From Larkinella punicea (lineage in GTDB: Bacteria > Bacteroidota > Bacteroidia > Cytophagales > Spirosomataceae): DNA of 64,000 nt. The DNA lies in NCBI RefSeq assembly GCF_003334855.1, contig NZ_QOWE01000001.1, positions 412,655 to 476,654 on the forward strand, written 5' to 3'. The notes under the pieces were generated by a model. It did not search any database. It saw only the letters and a program-made list of their open reading frames with translations, and was not told where the DNA came from. This document shows, one piece after another, positions 52,347 through 60,613 of this stretch. The position numbers and the translations under genes were made by a program. Numbering within the stretch: the stretch's first letter is position 1; the number at the start of each line of letters is the position of its first letter.

Positions 52347-52430
52347 TGGTTTAACGTTTAACGTTTGAGGTTTAAGATTCAACGGTTAGGTAAGGTGCCC
52401 CTTAAACGTTAAACCTTAAACCTCAAACCT
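52347..52430. repeat. Intergenic inverted repeat H15 (GTTTAACGTTTAA word)
   Basis: Left arm 52347-52376 contains GGTTTAACGTTTAACGTTTG and GAGGTTTAAG; right arm 52400-52430 contains CCTTAAACGTTAAACCTTAAA and CCTCAAACCT, in shuffled order. Sister of the repeat at 48937 in the equivalent gap of the other TldD/TldE pair. Confidence 0.87.
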
Positions 52431-52433
52431 AAT

Positions 52434-54077
52434 TTATATCTTCCGACCGGTATTGATGACATTCACGCCGTTGAAGCGGGTGGTGGGGCAGCCGTGGGAG
52501 ACGGCGCTGATCTGCGAAGGCTGGCCTTTCCCGTCGAAAAACGAACCGAATGTCCGGTAATCGTCCTTGTCGCAAAGCTGCGCGCACGAATTCCAGAACT
52601 CCTGCGTGTTCGACTGGTAGGCGACATCATCCAGCATACCGACAATCTGACCGTTTTTGATTTCGTAATATACCTGGCCGCCAAACTGGAAGTTATACCG
52701 TTGCTGGTCAATGGAATACGAACCACGCCCCAGAATATAAATGCCTTTATCGACACCTTTTATCATGTCGGACACGGAGCGTTTTTCAGCACTGGGTTTC
52801 AGCGAGACATTCGGCATCCGCTGAAACTGGATCGAATCCCAGTTGTCGGCGTAACTGCACCCGTTCGATTCGGTGCCACCCAGAATTTTCACCTGATCGC
52901 GGGTTGCCTGGTAATTCACCAGAATACCGTCTTTGATGAGGTCCCATTCTTTGCCCGGAACCCCTTCGTCGTCGTAGGCCACCGTCCCGAGTGTCAGCGG
53001 CTGGGTTTTGTCGGCCACAATATTGACTAGCTTACTGCCGTAATTGAAGTTTTTGGATTTCCACTTGTCGAGCGTCGCAAAGCTGGTTCCGGCATAATTG
53101 GCTTCGTAGCCCAGCACCCGGTCGAGTTCCGTCGCGTGGCCGACCGATTCGTGGATGGTCAGGCCGAGGTGGTTGGGATCCAGCACGAGGTCATATTTCC
53201 CGGATTGAATCGACTTGGCCGATAATTTCTCTTTCGCCTGTTTGGCCGCTACCGTCGCATCTTCGACCATGTCGTAGGAGTTTCGGTAACTGATCAAGCC
53301 ATTCGGGCCGGGGATTTTATCGCCCGCCAGACCGTCCAGATACTCATAGCCCATGCCCATCGGCGAGCTAAGCGCATCCCGGGTTTTGAACTTACCGGCC
53401 TGACGATCAACAGCGGTCACCGTAAATGTCGGCCAGATCCGGTGGATGTCCTGGTCGATGTAGGAGCCATCTGTGGAGGCAAAATATTTTTGTTCGTTGA
53501 TAAAAAACAGGTTGGACGTCACAAAACCGGCTCCGTTTTTCATCGCTTCGCCGTTCACTTTCATCAACAGATCGATTTTCTCCTGAACCGGCACTTCGAA
53601 GGCGTTTTTCTTCAGGGGTGTTTTCCAGGCCACTTCACCCACACCTTTCTGCGGAGCCAGATCGACGGGTTCTTTCTGGATTCTGGAGTTGGCTTTGGCG
53701 ATGGCGACGGCGGTTTCGGCGCATTTGGCAATGGCTTCGGGCCGAACGTCACTCGTGGCCGAAAACCCCCAGGTTCCGTTGGCAATCACCCGGATGCCAA
53801 CCCCGTAGGACTCAGCATTGGTGATGTTTTGCACCTTCATTTCGCGGGTGAACACAAATTGCTGCAAATACCGCCCGATCCGAACGTCGGCGTAGGTCGC
53901 CCCCTTGCTTTTGGCCGCGTTCAGGGCCACATCGGCCAGCTTTTTCTTCAGAGCGGCATCGGCGCGGGGCTCAAGCAGTTGATGCAACGAAACCGTATTG
54001 CCCAGCACAGGAACAGAACCGCCCAGCAGAGCGCTCATTCCCAAACCGGAGAGTTGGATAAAATCCCTTCTTCTCAT
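52434..54077 (-). CDS. TldD-like metallopeptidase with Tat signal, pair 2
   Basis: A 547-residue TldD homologue, metal motif HESVGH at 309-314. The N-terminus MRRRDFIQLSGLGMSALLGGS is a twin-arginine signal. It aligns along its length with the protein at 49024 (ADVALNAAKSKGATYADVRIGRYLQQFVFTRE, YGVGIRVIANGTWGFSA, GSYIDQDIHRIWPTF), so the two pairs come from duplication of a tldD-tldE unit. It begins with ATG, unlike its paralogue. It is the first gene of the minus-strand series that continues to the MoxR operon. Confidence 0.9.
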   Translation of the reverse strand: MRRRDFIQLSGLGMSALLGGSVPVLGNTVSLHQLLEPRADAALKKKLADVALNAAKSKGATYADVRIGRYLQQFVFTREMKVQNITNAESYGVGIRVIANGTWGFSATSDVRPEAIAKCAETAVAIAKANSRIQKEPVDLAPQKGVGEVAWKTPLKKNAFEVPVQEKIDLLMKVNGEAMKNGAGFVTSNLFFINEQKYFASTDGSYIDQDIHRIWPTFTVTAVDRQAGKFKTRDALSSPMGMGYEYLDGLAGDKIPGPNGLISYRNSYDMVEDATVAAKQAKEKLSAKSIQSGKYDLVLDPNHLGLTIHESVGHATELDRVLGYEANYAGTSFATLDKWKSKNFNYGSKLVNIVADKTQPLTLGTVAYDDEGVPGKEWDLIKDGILVNYQATRDQVKILGGTESNGCSYADNWDSIQFQRMPNVSLKPSAEKRSVSDMIKGVDKGIYILGRGSYSIDQQRYNFQFGGQVYYEIKNGQIVGMLDDVAYQSNTQEFWNSCAQLCDKDDYRTFGSFFDGKGQPSQISAVSHGCPTTRFNGVNVINTGRKI

Positions 54078-54251
54078 GGATTGTTGATGGAGTTATGGAA
54101 TACGAAAAAATCGAAACTGACTATAGATTTGACACGTACTTTTCAGAGAAAATAGAGAGGTAGCTACTCAGTGGTGCAGAAACAGAGTACGAAAGTGGTT
54201 AAAAATAGCCAAAAGGGCAAAAAACTGTCTGTTTTTAATGGTCGCTTTTTT

Positions 54252-55514
54252 CTACTTTTCCAGCTTGCCGATGATCAGCAACTGACTCGCGTAGACGGCG
54301 TTCTCGGCATACTTGCGCGGATCGGTGATGGTCTGGTTGCGGTTTTTGAGAATGGCGGCTTTGTCCAGCGGTTCCGGCGAAACCGTCAGCGTAATGGTGT
54401 GCGTGCCTTCGTCCAGGGTCGGCAAAAAGAAATAATGCGAGCGGTAATAGGTGGCATAACTGTCGAAACGGGGATACAGCGCACCGGGTGTGCCATCGAC
54501 CGTCACTGCATACTGCCCACAACCGGGACCGATGACATCGTAAATCCCCGCCATCGTCCCTTTGATTTTGAACTGAATCGACGCCCCCGGTTGGTTCGAT
54601 TTCAGGAGATAGGGAAACCGGTTGCGGAGTTGGCGGGCCACGGTATCGGTCGTCGGGGTCAGCTCTTTCCAGTCGCCCTGTCGGGTCATCGATTGCACCG
54701 AAATCATCTGCGCGTTTTCCCAGTTGTCGGACACAAACGGCTTCGGGATGGCATGGGAGCCGGGTTTGCCCACGGTGGCAATCTGTTGCAATGCCTTGCT
54801 CAATGCTTCCACGTACAGCCGGTGACCGGTATCGGAATACGGGTGCGTTTTGTCGGGAGCAAAAACCGTCTTATCGGGAAAGTCTTCTTTTTTACCGCCC
54901 CAAACCAGCTTTCCCTGACGGTCTAATCGAATCACTTCCAGGCCCATATGCACCGACGGAATCCCGTAATGATTCGCAATGTCTTCCATCGCCCGCACGG
55001 AGTTTGGCATCCGGCGTGCCAGCAAAGCCGGAGCCATGGGCGCGTTCAGGGTGTAGACGAAACAAATGTCGGTGCGCCGGTTTTGCCGCCAGATTTGCCG
55101 AACAATGCCTTCCATCGCTTTGTGGATTTTGGTCGGCTGCTGACCGCCATCGTTGACCGCAAACTCGACAAATACCAGATCCGGTTTATGCACCAGCACA
55201 TGCTCTTTCAGCCGGAAAACACCCAGATCGGAGCCGGTTCCGCCAATGGCCGCGTTGATGTGCGTCAGGTTGGCTTTCGGGTATTGCTGCTGCAACCAGC
55301 TCAGTGATTGCTCCCGCCAGCCATTGCCGGCCTCCGTGATGCTGCCGCCAAAATAGGCGATGGAAACCGGGCCGCCTTTCTGCGCTTTCTGAAAGAAATT
55401 GGGCAACCCCTCCCTGCCCAGAAACTCCCGGCTTTCGGATAAAGTATCGGTCTGCGCCTGAGCAGAATACGTGAATACTGAAATCGTAATGAGAACAAAA
55501 AAGGAAAACCGCAT
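54252..55514 (-). CDS. Secreted SGNH/GDSL hydrolase
   Basis: A 420-residue exported esterase-fold protein. Signal MRFSFFVLITISVFTYSAQA. Catalytic Ser58 in YFGGSITEAGNGW (block I), GGTGSDLGVFRL (block II Gly), FVEFAVNDGG (block III Asn) and DKTHPYSDTGH with the Asp-His pair (block V). A C-terminal beta-rich domain of about 150 residues (NRFPYLLKSNQPGASIQFKIKGTMAGIYDVIGPGCGQYAVTVDG) looks like an accessory module. Such enzymes often remove acetyl groups from polysaccharides. It sits in a row with a beta-helix protein and an esterase-like protein. Confidence 0.88.
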   Translation of the reverse strand: MRFSFFVLITISVFTYSAQAQTDTLSESREFLGREGLPNFFQKAQKGGPVSIAYFGGSITEAGNGWREQSLSWLQQQYPKANLTHINAAIGGTGSDLGVFRLKEHVLVHKPDLVFVEFAVNDGGQQPTKIHKAMEGIVRQIWRQNRRTDICFVYTLNAPMAPALLARRMPNSVRAMEDIANHYGIPSVHMGLEVIRLDRQGKLVWGGKKEDFPDKTVFAPDKTHPYSDTGHRLYVEALSKALQQIATVGKPGSHAIPKPFVSDNWENAQMISVQSMTRQGDWKELTPTTDTVARQLRNRFPYLLKSNQPGASIQFKIKGTMAGIYDVIGPGCGQYAVTVDGTPGALYPRFDSYATYYRSHYFFLPTLDEGTHTITLTVSPEPLDKAAILKNRNQTITDPRKYAENAVYASQLLIIGKLEK

Positions 55515-55549
55515 AGTTGAGCGAAAATTAAATATCCTACCTCTAAAAT

Positions 55550-55615
55550 ACCCCCAACCCCCTGAAGGGGGCTTTTAAATCCGGATGATTTAGCCCCCTT
55601 CAGGGGGTTAGGGGT
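55550..55615. repeat. C-left palindrome P4 (AACCCCCTGAAGGGGGC core)
   Basis: ACCCCCAACCCCCTGAAGGG from 55550 to 55572 faces GCCCCCTTCAGGGGGTTAGG to 55615, 23-bp arms with one difference and a 20-nt loop. Same class as the elements at 16199, 31756 and 50865, with TGAA in place of TAAA. It fills the gap between the SGNH hydrolase start and the beta-helix protein stop. Confidence 0.93.
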
Positions 55616-55624
55616 GCATTTACA

Positions 55625-57730
55625 CTATCTTTTCTCGTGTTGGGCGACCATCTGGTCAAATTCCTGCGCAACCGCCGAATCCAGCCGGGCCTTGTTGCGC
55701 CAGGCCATCGTTCCATAAACACCCGCCTGGCTGTAATCGAACGGTTTAAAACCGATCCGGCTGACCACGTCGGTATTCTTTAACCGAAAATCGAAGGTTT
55801 TGGGATCGATAAAACCCGGATCGGCGATAATGGAATGGGCGTCTTTTCCCACCTCCTGCCATTCTTTCACGGATTGTTTGCCAAAAACCGGTTCTTTCGA
55901 TCGGGCATCCCAGTAGCAATTCTGGTCGGCCAACAGGTTGAATTTCGCCCAGTTGCTGCTTAGCAAGGTGCCGCTGTTGTAATAAACAATGTTGTTGGTA
56001 AACGAAAATGACCGGTGCGGTTCGACGCGGGTGGCCTGGAGCTGCGCCTTGATATTGTCGGCAAAAATGTTGTTGCGGATGATGTTGTCCTTGCCGTAAT
56101 GCTGGTGAAAACCGGAGCTTTTGCAGGCATACACCAGGTTGTTTTCCATCACAATATCCGTCGAACCCTCGTCGGTATACAGCCCCCAGCCGCCGTAATC
56201 GAAGGCGTAAATGTGGTGGATTACATTGTTCGACACCACGGTTCCTTCCGAAACACCGAGTGTATAGACCCCGCCCATGTCGCTCAGAACGCCCCAGCCA
56301 AGGTGGTGAATGTGGTTGAACTCGACCCGGTTTCGCTTCGACGGACTGAAGGCATAGCCCCACACCCAGCCGACCGACACACCGGAATACCGGAAATCCG
56401 CCACTTCGTTGTGGGACAGCACGTTATCCCGACCGTGAAAGATCGTTAGGGCCACGGCACAGGGAAAAACGTGACCGCCCGACCGCAGAATGTTGTTGTC
56501 GACGGTAATGTGGTGGGTCAGTTCCGACGAATCGGGCCGGATAACGGTTTCGCCAATTTTGACGCCACTCGCGCCCAGATCGTGCAGGTAACACCGCTCC
56601 ACCCGGCCGTTGGCGCAACCCCGCCGAAACCAGAGGCCACTGCCGCCGGTATGTGCCACTTCGCAGTCTATGAAGCTGATCCGGTCGGCAAAATCGAGTT
56701 GAATGGTGGCTTCCACGCGTGCGGCCGCCTGCTCGGGTTCCACGCCAAACGGCGGCATTCGGTAGCCCGCCACCTGAAACGACAGGTTCTCAAACCGGAT
56801 GTTTTTCACCCGCTTGCCACCGGTTTCATCGCCTTTGACAACGACGAATTTCTCGTTAACCGGCGCAAAAACCGTGACGTTATCGATGGTTTCGCCGGGC
56901 CGGGGGCGGTAATACAAAGTCCCGGTTTTTTCGAGAAACCACTCGCCGGGGGCATCCAGAGCCGCTTTCAGGTTTTCGATGACAAACAGGGAATGGTTGG
57001 TAATTTTATTCCAGGGCTTCAGACCTTCGCCGGCGATGTAGAGTGCCGTATCGGCTTTGCTGACGGCCAGCACCGGTTTGCGGGTGTTGTCCCAGTGGTG
57101 GTAGAACGTCAAAACCGCCTGACTCAATTCGGCTTCCGGGAGCCGGACCAGCCAGTCCAGACTCTCCGGCGAAACCGTAATTTTCTGAGCGGAAAAATCA
57201 GCAAACGGCCCCGTTCCTTTGCTCAGGACGGTTTCGGTGACGGCTTTCGGCTGAAAAAAACCGGTATTGGGCGTTTGGGCGCGAACGACCCGCTGCCCGT
57301 TGACGTACAATTGCTCGAACGACCAGCCATACCGGCGTACTTCCGGCACGTCGGTTTTCCAGAGGTCGTCCGACACTTTCTCAAACCGGTTCAGACGCAT
57401 GCCGCCGTAAAAAACCGGCATGCTGCCCGCTTCACCTTTGATCACCAGCGGAGCGGTTTCGGTACCGGAATCTTCGGCGGTCAAAAGCAGCGGTTCATTC
57501 AGGACATACTCCCCTTTCCGAACCACAATTTCGAGGGGTTTGGTGGGCGGTTTTTGCCGGCGCAGCAGCCGGGCGCGGTTGCGGGCACCCGTGAGCGTTG
57601 CCAGCGGTTTCTGGATCGTTCCGGGGTTTTTGTCGCTGCCCGAAGGAGCCACGTAGATCGTTTGGGCAACGGATTCAATCGCCAGCAGCAAAAGGCTGGA
57701 AAGCAGGAAAAGAGGAACAGTTTTGCGCAT
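55625..57730 (-). CDS. Secreted right-handed parallel beta-helix protein, possible glycoside hydrolase
   Basis: A 701-residue exported protein. Signal to SVAQ, then TIYVAPSGSDKNPGTIQKPLATLTGARNRAR, the entry found in beta-helix glycosidases and lyases. The repeated helix rungs with conserved Asn and His run from about 330 to 600 (VAHTGGSGLWFRRGCANGRVERC, HITVDNNILRSGG, VEFNHIHHLGWGVLSDMGGVYTLG, DIVMENNLVYACKSSGFHQHYGKDN). It resembles GH141-like or related beta-helix families, but I cannot fix the family from inspection. Its place between an SGNH hydrolase and an esterase-like gene supports polysaccharide breakdown. Confidence 0.82.
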   Translation of the reverse strand: MRKTVPLFLLSSLLLLAIESVAQTIYVAPSGSDKNPGTIQKPLATLTGARNRARLLRRQKPPTKPLEIVVRKGEYVLNEPLLLTAEDSGTETAPLVIKGEAGSMPVFYGGMRLNRFEKVSDDLWKTDVPEVRRYGWSFEQLYVNGQRVVRAQTPNTGFFQPKAVTETVLSKGTGPFADFSAQKITVSPESLDWLVRLPEAELSQAVLTFYHHWDNTRKPVLAVSKADTALYIAGEGLKPWNKITNHSLFVIENLKAALDAPGEWFLEKTGTLYYRPRPGETIDNVTVFAPVNEKFVVVKGDETGGKRVKNIRFENLSFQVAGYRMPPFGVEPEQAAARVEATIQLDFADRISFIDCEVAHTGGSGLWFRRGCANGRVERCYLHDLGASGVKIGETVIRPDSSELTHHITVDNNILRSGGHVFPCAVALTIFHGRDNVLSHNEVADFRYSGVSVGWVWGYAFSPSKRNRVEFNHIHHLGWGVLSDMGGVYTLGVSEGTVVSNNVIHHIYAFDYGGWGLYTDEGSTDIVMENNLVYACKSSGFHQHYGKDNIIRNNIFADNIKAQLQATRVEPHRSFSFTNNIVYYNSGTLLSSNWAKFNLLADQNCYWDARSKEPVFGKQSVKEWQEVGKDAHSIIADPGFIDPKTFDFRLKNTDVVSRIGFKPFDYSQAGVYGTMAWRNKARLDSAVAQEFDQMVAQHEKR

Positions 57731-57825
57731 GGTTTAGGAATGTACTCCCTTCAAAAGCCAGTCGCAGCCGCATTTTACTAGTGTGTAAACGGCAAACCCA
57801 AAAGGAGGTGCGACAGTCCGGCTTA

Positions 57826-59124
57826 TTATGCTTTTTTCAGCCACCGGTCAAACCAGTCGAAAGCATCGGTCTGCATGTCTTTGTCAAACTTGTGCTCGCC
57901 GTCGTAAAACCGCCCCGCGTAGCGATCCTCGGCCCCGGCTTTTTTAAAAACCTCACCCAGTATTTTATCGGCAGTCTTCATTTCGGGGAGCGTATACAAC
58001 TCATCCTGGTTGTTACATTGAATCATGGTGGGAAGCGGCACCCGCAGGCCCAGAATCTCCGGAAAATCAAGGTAGCGGGGCAATAAGGGCGTATAGGTCA
58101 TCCACGTATGCGTATACGTTTTGTGAAGCGTCAGATCGTCCCACGTGGTCATAAACCCGACGCAGACGCAGCATTTGATCCGGGAATCCATGCCGGCCAA
58201 ATACACGGTTCGCAGTCCCCCGCCCGACAAGCCACCACAGCCAACCCGCTGGGCATCAACATCTTTTCGACCACACAAGATGGACAGCGCAACCTGATCT
58301 TCGCTTAGAAAAACGCCCGGCCAGGTGGTACCCGCACAAAACAAGGACTTCGACATGACGTGTTCATGCTCGGCGGACCATTTATTATAGGCTTCGATGT
58401 GTTCCGTTTTTTCCGGATCGGCATCGGTCTTCCCCCTCGTATCGAGTCCTTCGTATTTCAAATCGACGACATCCTCATACAACACCCGCCGGCTGCCAAA
58501 CGCAAACGCATCGTGCACCAGCACCACATACCCCCGCCTGGCCACATCATTGGCCCAGGCCCTTCCGCTGTAATCTTCACGCTGGTGTTCGGTGAGCAAT
58601 GGATGCTGATCATCCCCGGTTTTGACGATTTTTCGATACCCAAAATATTTCTTCCCGGCGTGGTCATGAAGGGCCAGAATGGCGGGCAACGGTTCTTTGG
58701 CTCCCTTAGGCTTCAGAACAACCGCCCTGGTGGGCCGGCCGTAGGGAAGCTGCCAGCTAATCTCCTCGATCATCAGGCCGTCATACTCGAAGGTCCGGTC
58801 GATGCGGACCTCGGGCGTGGCCGGTGGCGGAGGAGCCGCCACCAATTCCCGCGTTTTTTCCAGGGCTTCCTTTTTCCAGCGGGTCAACTGCTCCGGCTTC
58901 CACCGGGCATTTCGGAACGAAAGAGAAGGCTGCGTCTGAAGCGAAGCCGCCCAGGAGCCATACAAGCCGATAATACTCTTCGTTTCCGGTACCATTTCGG
59001 GAGTCATGGGATTGGTTTGATTTTCTCCGACCGCATCAAAACCAATGCCGGGAGGCAAAAAGGGAACGGTCCCGGTCAGTACCGATGCCTTGATAAACGT
59101 TCTGCGGGTCTGGTTGGATTTCAT
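57826..59124 (-). CDS. Tat-exported alpha/beta hydrolase (acetyl-esterase/dienelactone-hydrolase-like)
   Basis: A 432-residue hydrolase. MKSNQTRRTFIKASVLTGTVPFLPP is a twin-arginine signal. The alpha/beta core has PAILALHDHAGKKYFGYRK, the nucleophile elbow CGGLSGGGLRTV with the Ser, PTMIQCNNQDELYTLPE with the acid region, and DGEHKFDKDMQTDAFDWFDRWL with the His. The arrangement matches the abhydrolase_7/acetyl xylan esterase-like group. I start at 59124; an ATG five codons earlier is too close to the -7 element at 59155-59162. The third secreted hydrolase in a row. Confidence 0.83.
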   Translation of the reverse strand: MKSNQTRRTFIKASVLTGTVPFLPPGIGFDAVGENQTNPMTPEMVPETKSIIGLYGSWAASLQTQPSLSFRNARWKPEQLTRWKKEALEKTRELVAAPPPPATPEVRIDRTFEYDGLMIEEISWQLPYGRPTRAVVLKPKGAKEPLPAILALHDHAGKKYFGYRKIVKTGDDQHPLLTEHQREDYSGRAWANDVARRGYVVLVHDAFAFGSRRVLYEDVVDLKYEGLDTRGKTDADPEKTEHIEAYNKWSAEHEHVMSKSLFCAGTTWPGVFLSEDQVALSILCGRKDVDAQRVGCGGLSGGGLRTVYLAGMDSRIKCCVCVGFMTTWDDLTLHKTYTHTWMTYTPLLPRYLDFPEILGLRVPLPTMIQCNNQDELYTLPEMKTADKILGEVFKKAGAEDRYAGRFYDGEHKFDKDMQTDAFDWFDRWLKKA

Positions 59125-59154
59125 ATCGACTTTAGCCATTTCGTACGCGTCGGC

Positions 59155-59162
59155 CAAAGATA
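59155..59162 (-). promoter_or_regulatory. -7 promoter element of the Tat esterase gene
   Basis: TATCTTTG on the minus strand fits TAnnTTTG. No convincing -33 element is present, so support is partial. It favours the ATG at 59124. Confidence 0.42.
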
Positions 59163-59261
59163 TTTGTCCCGGAACAGAAAAGAAGGGAACACCCGCTAAT
59201 TTTAGCGAATTGCGGCTGAATCGGGCTATAAGGAGTCCAATAAAATCGTTTGGTTGTCTGG

Positions 59262-59299
59262 AAAAGGGATAGCCCGCCCACACGAAGCACGGGCTATCC
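59262..59299 (-). terminator. Terminator of the siderophore receptor/PepSY unit
   Basis: GGATAGCCCG at 59267-59276 pairs perfectly with CGGGCTATCC at 59290-59299, loop 13 nt. On the minus strand the stem is followed by CTTTTCC. It lies 15 bp beyond the PepSY gene. Confidence 0.65.
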
Positions 59300-59313
59300 T
59301 CCCGGGTCCACGA

Positions 59314-60558
59314 TTAGGTCGGTTTCCCTACGCGGGCCACTTCCTTCGCATTGATGTCGCTGGCCTGATGGGTCGAAATCCGGGATTTCTTCCCTCCTTT
59401 TTTTCCCCGAAACCACCAGATCAGAAAACCGGTTACGGGTAAACTGGCCCCGATCAGACTGACGAAGAAGGCCAGTATTTTCGTGGGCAGCCCCCCAATC
59501 TGTCCGACGTGAATGTCGAAATTCATCCGGTAAAGCTTCTCCCCCGCCGATAATTGTTCATACTTTCGCGACTCTTCAGACGGCAATTCTTTTAATGTGT
59601 TTTGATCAAAAAACCGTTCGTAGGTTTTATAAATGGTTCCTTCTTTCGGATTGATGGCCACCTCAAACGGGTCTTTTGCTTCCTTGGGAAACGCTATACT
59701 GAGTCGGGCCAACTCACCCGGCTGTTGTTGGCGCACCAACTGCCAGAGCCGATCTTCGGGTTTCGAATACAAACGGACGGTCTGGGTGGTATCAGATACC
59801 GGATGACCCTCTTCACTTCCGTAAATGCCCGCATACGGTTTCCCGGTCAATGCCCAGAAATACGCTTTGTCGAACCACCGAAAACTGTAGACGATCCCGG
59901 AAATTGTCAAGGCCAGGGCCACCAGCAGGGAGTAGAAGCCCAGCACATTGTGCAGATCCAGATTCACCCGCTTCCAGTTTGCCTTCCATTTGATGGCGAA
60001 ACTCTTCTGGCGGGTCGCTGAGGTCCATTTTTTCGGATACCACCAGATCAGCCCCGTGATCATGGTAATCACAAAAATCAGGCAGGCGGTTCCGACGACG
60101 GGGCTGCCGATTTTGGGCGGAAGAAAGAAAAACCGGTGCCCGCTTCGGACGAAAATGAAAAACGATTCGGCGGTGGAAGGGCCTTTTTTATGGTGAATGA
60201 TCGCTCCCGTATACGGATTTAGAAAAACCTGTCGGTACTTGCCTTCCGAAAACGGATAGGTCGTAAAAACGGATTTATTCGACGCGCCGTAGGTAATCGC
60301 CGTGAACGCAACGTGCTTTTTCTCCTGTTGAAAAACGAACGCATCGGCTTTTTTTAACAGCACGGAGGGCGGCAGAAAGGGCTGATTTTGGGGAACAACC
60401 CGTTGATAAGGCTCCGTAAAATACCACACTTCATACCGAAACACCCAAAAACAGGCGGTTAAACACACCACAAATACGACGATGCCTGAAAACAGGCCCA
60501 GCCATAAGTGGAGCCATTCGTTGACTCGTCGGAAAAGAGAGCGGTTCGATTTCTTCAT
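59314..60558 (-). CDS. PepSY-associated transmembrane protein (possible ferric-siderophore reductase)
   Basis: A 414-residue inner-membrane protein of the PiuB/PepSY_TM family. RRVNEWLHLWLGLFSGIVVFVVCLTACFWVF is the first helix with the conserved HLWLGL motif. Further helices are VVGTACLIFVITMITGLIWW, VLGFYSLLVALALTISGIVYSF and the C-terminal FFVSLIGASLPVTGFLIWWFRG. Conserved His residues at helix ends (HRFFFLPP, DLHNVLG, DIHVGQIGG) are candidates for heme binding. Such proteins adjoin siderophore receptors and reduce ferric siderophores in the periplasm. It follows the receptor gene on the same strand. Confidence 0.88.
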   Translation of the reverse strand: MKKSNRSLFRRVNEWLHLWLGLFSGIVVFVVCLTACFWVFRYEVWYFTEPYQRVVPQNQPFLPPSVLLKKADAFVFQQEKKHVAFTAITYGASNKSVFTTYPFSEGKYRQVFLNPYTGAIIHHKKGPSTAESFFIFVRSGHRFFFLPPKIGSPVVGTACLIFVITMITGLIWWYPKKWTSATRQKSFAIKWKANWKRVNLDLHNVLGFYSLLVALALTISGIVYSFRWFDKAYFWALTGKPYAGIYGSEEGHPVSDTTQTVRLYSKPEDRLWQLVRQQQPGELARLSIAFPKEAKDPFEVAINPKEGTIYKTYERFFDQNTLKELPSEESRKYEQLSAGEKLYRMNFDIHVGQIGGLPTKILAFFVSLIGASLPVTGFLIWWFRGKKGGKKSRISTHQASDINAKEVARVGKPT

Positions 60559-60580
60559 GGTTGCCGGACAATGGAAAGGA

Positions 60581-60610
60581 ACCGGGCGTTGCCTTTCAGC
60601 AACGCCCGGT
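60581..60610. repeat. Perfect 12-bp hairpin between receptor and PepSY genes
   Basis: ACCGGGCGTTGC at 60581-60592 and GCAACGCCCGGT at 60599-60610, loop CTTTCA. It lies just after the receptor stop codon. No T-run follows on the minus strand (TCCTTTCC), so it may attenuate or protect the receptor mRNA from 3' decay while letting some transcription reach the PepSY gene. Confidence 0.8.
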
Positions 60611-60613
60611 CGG

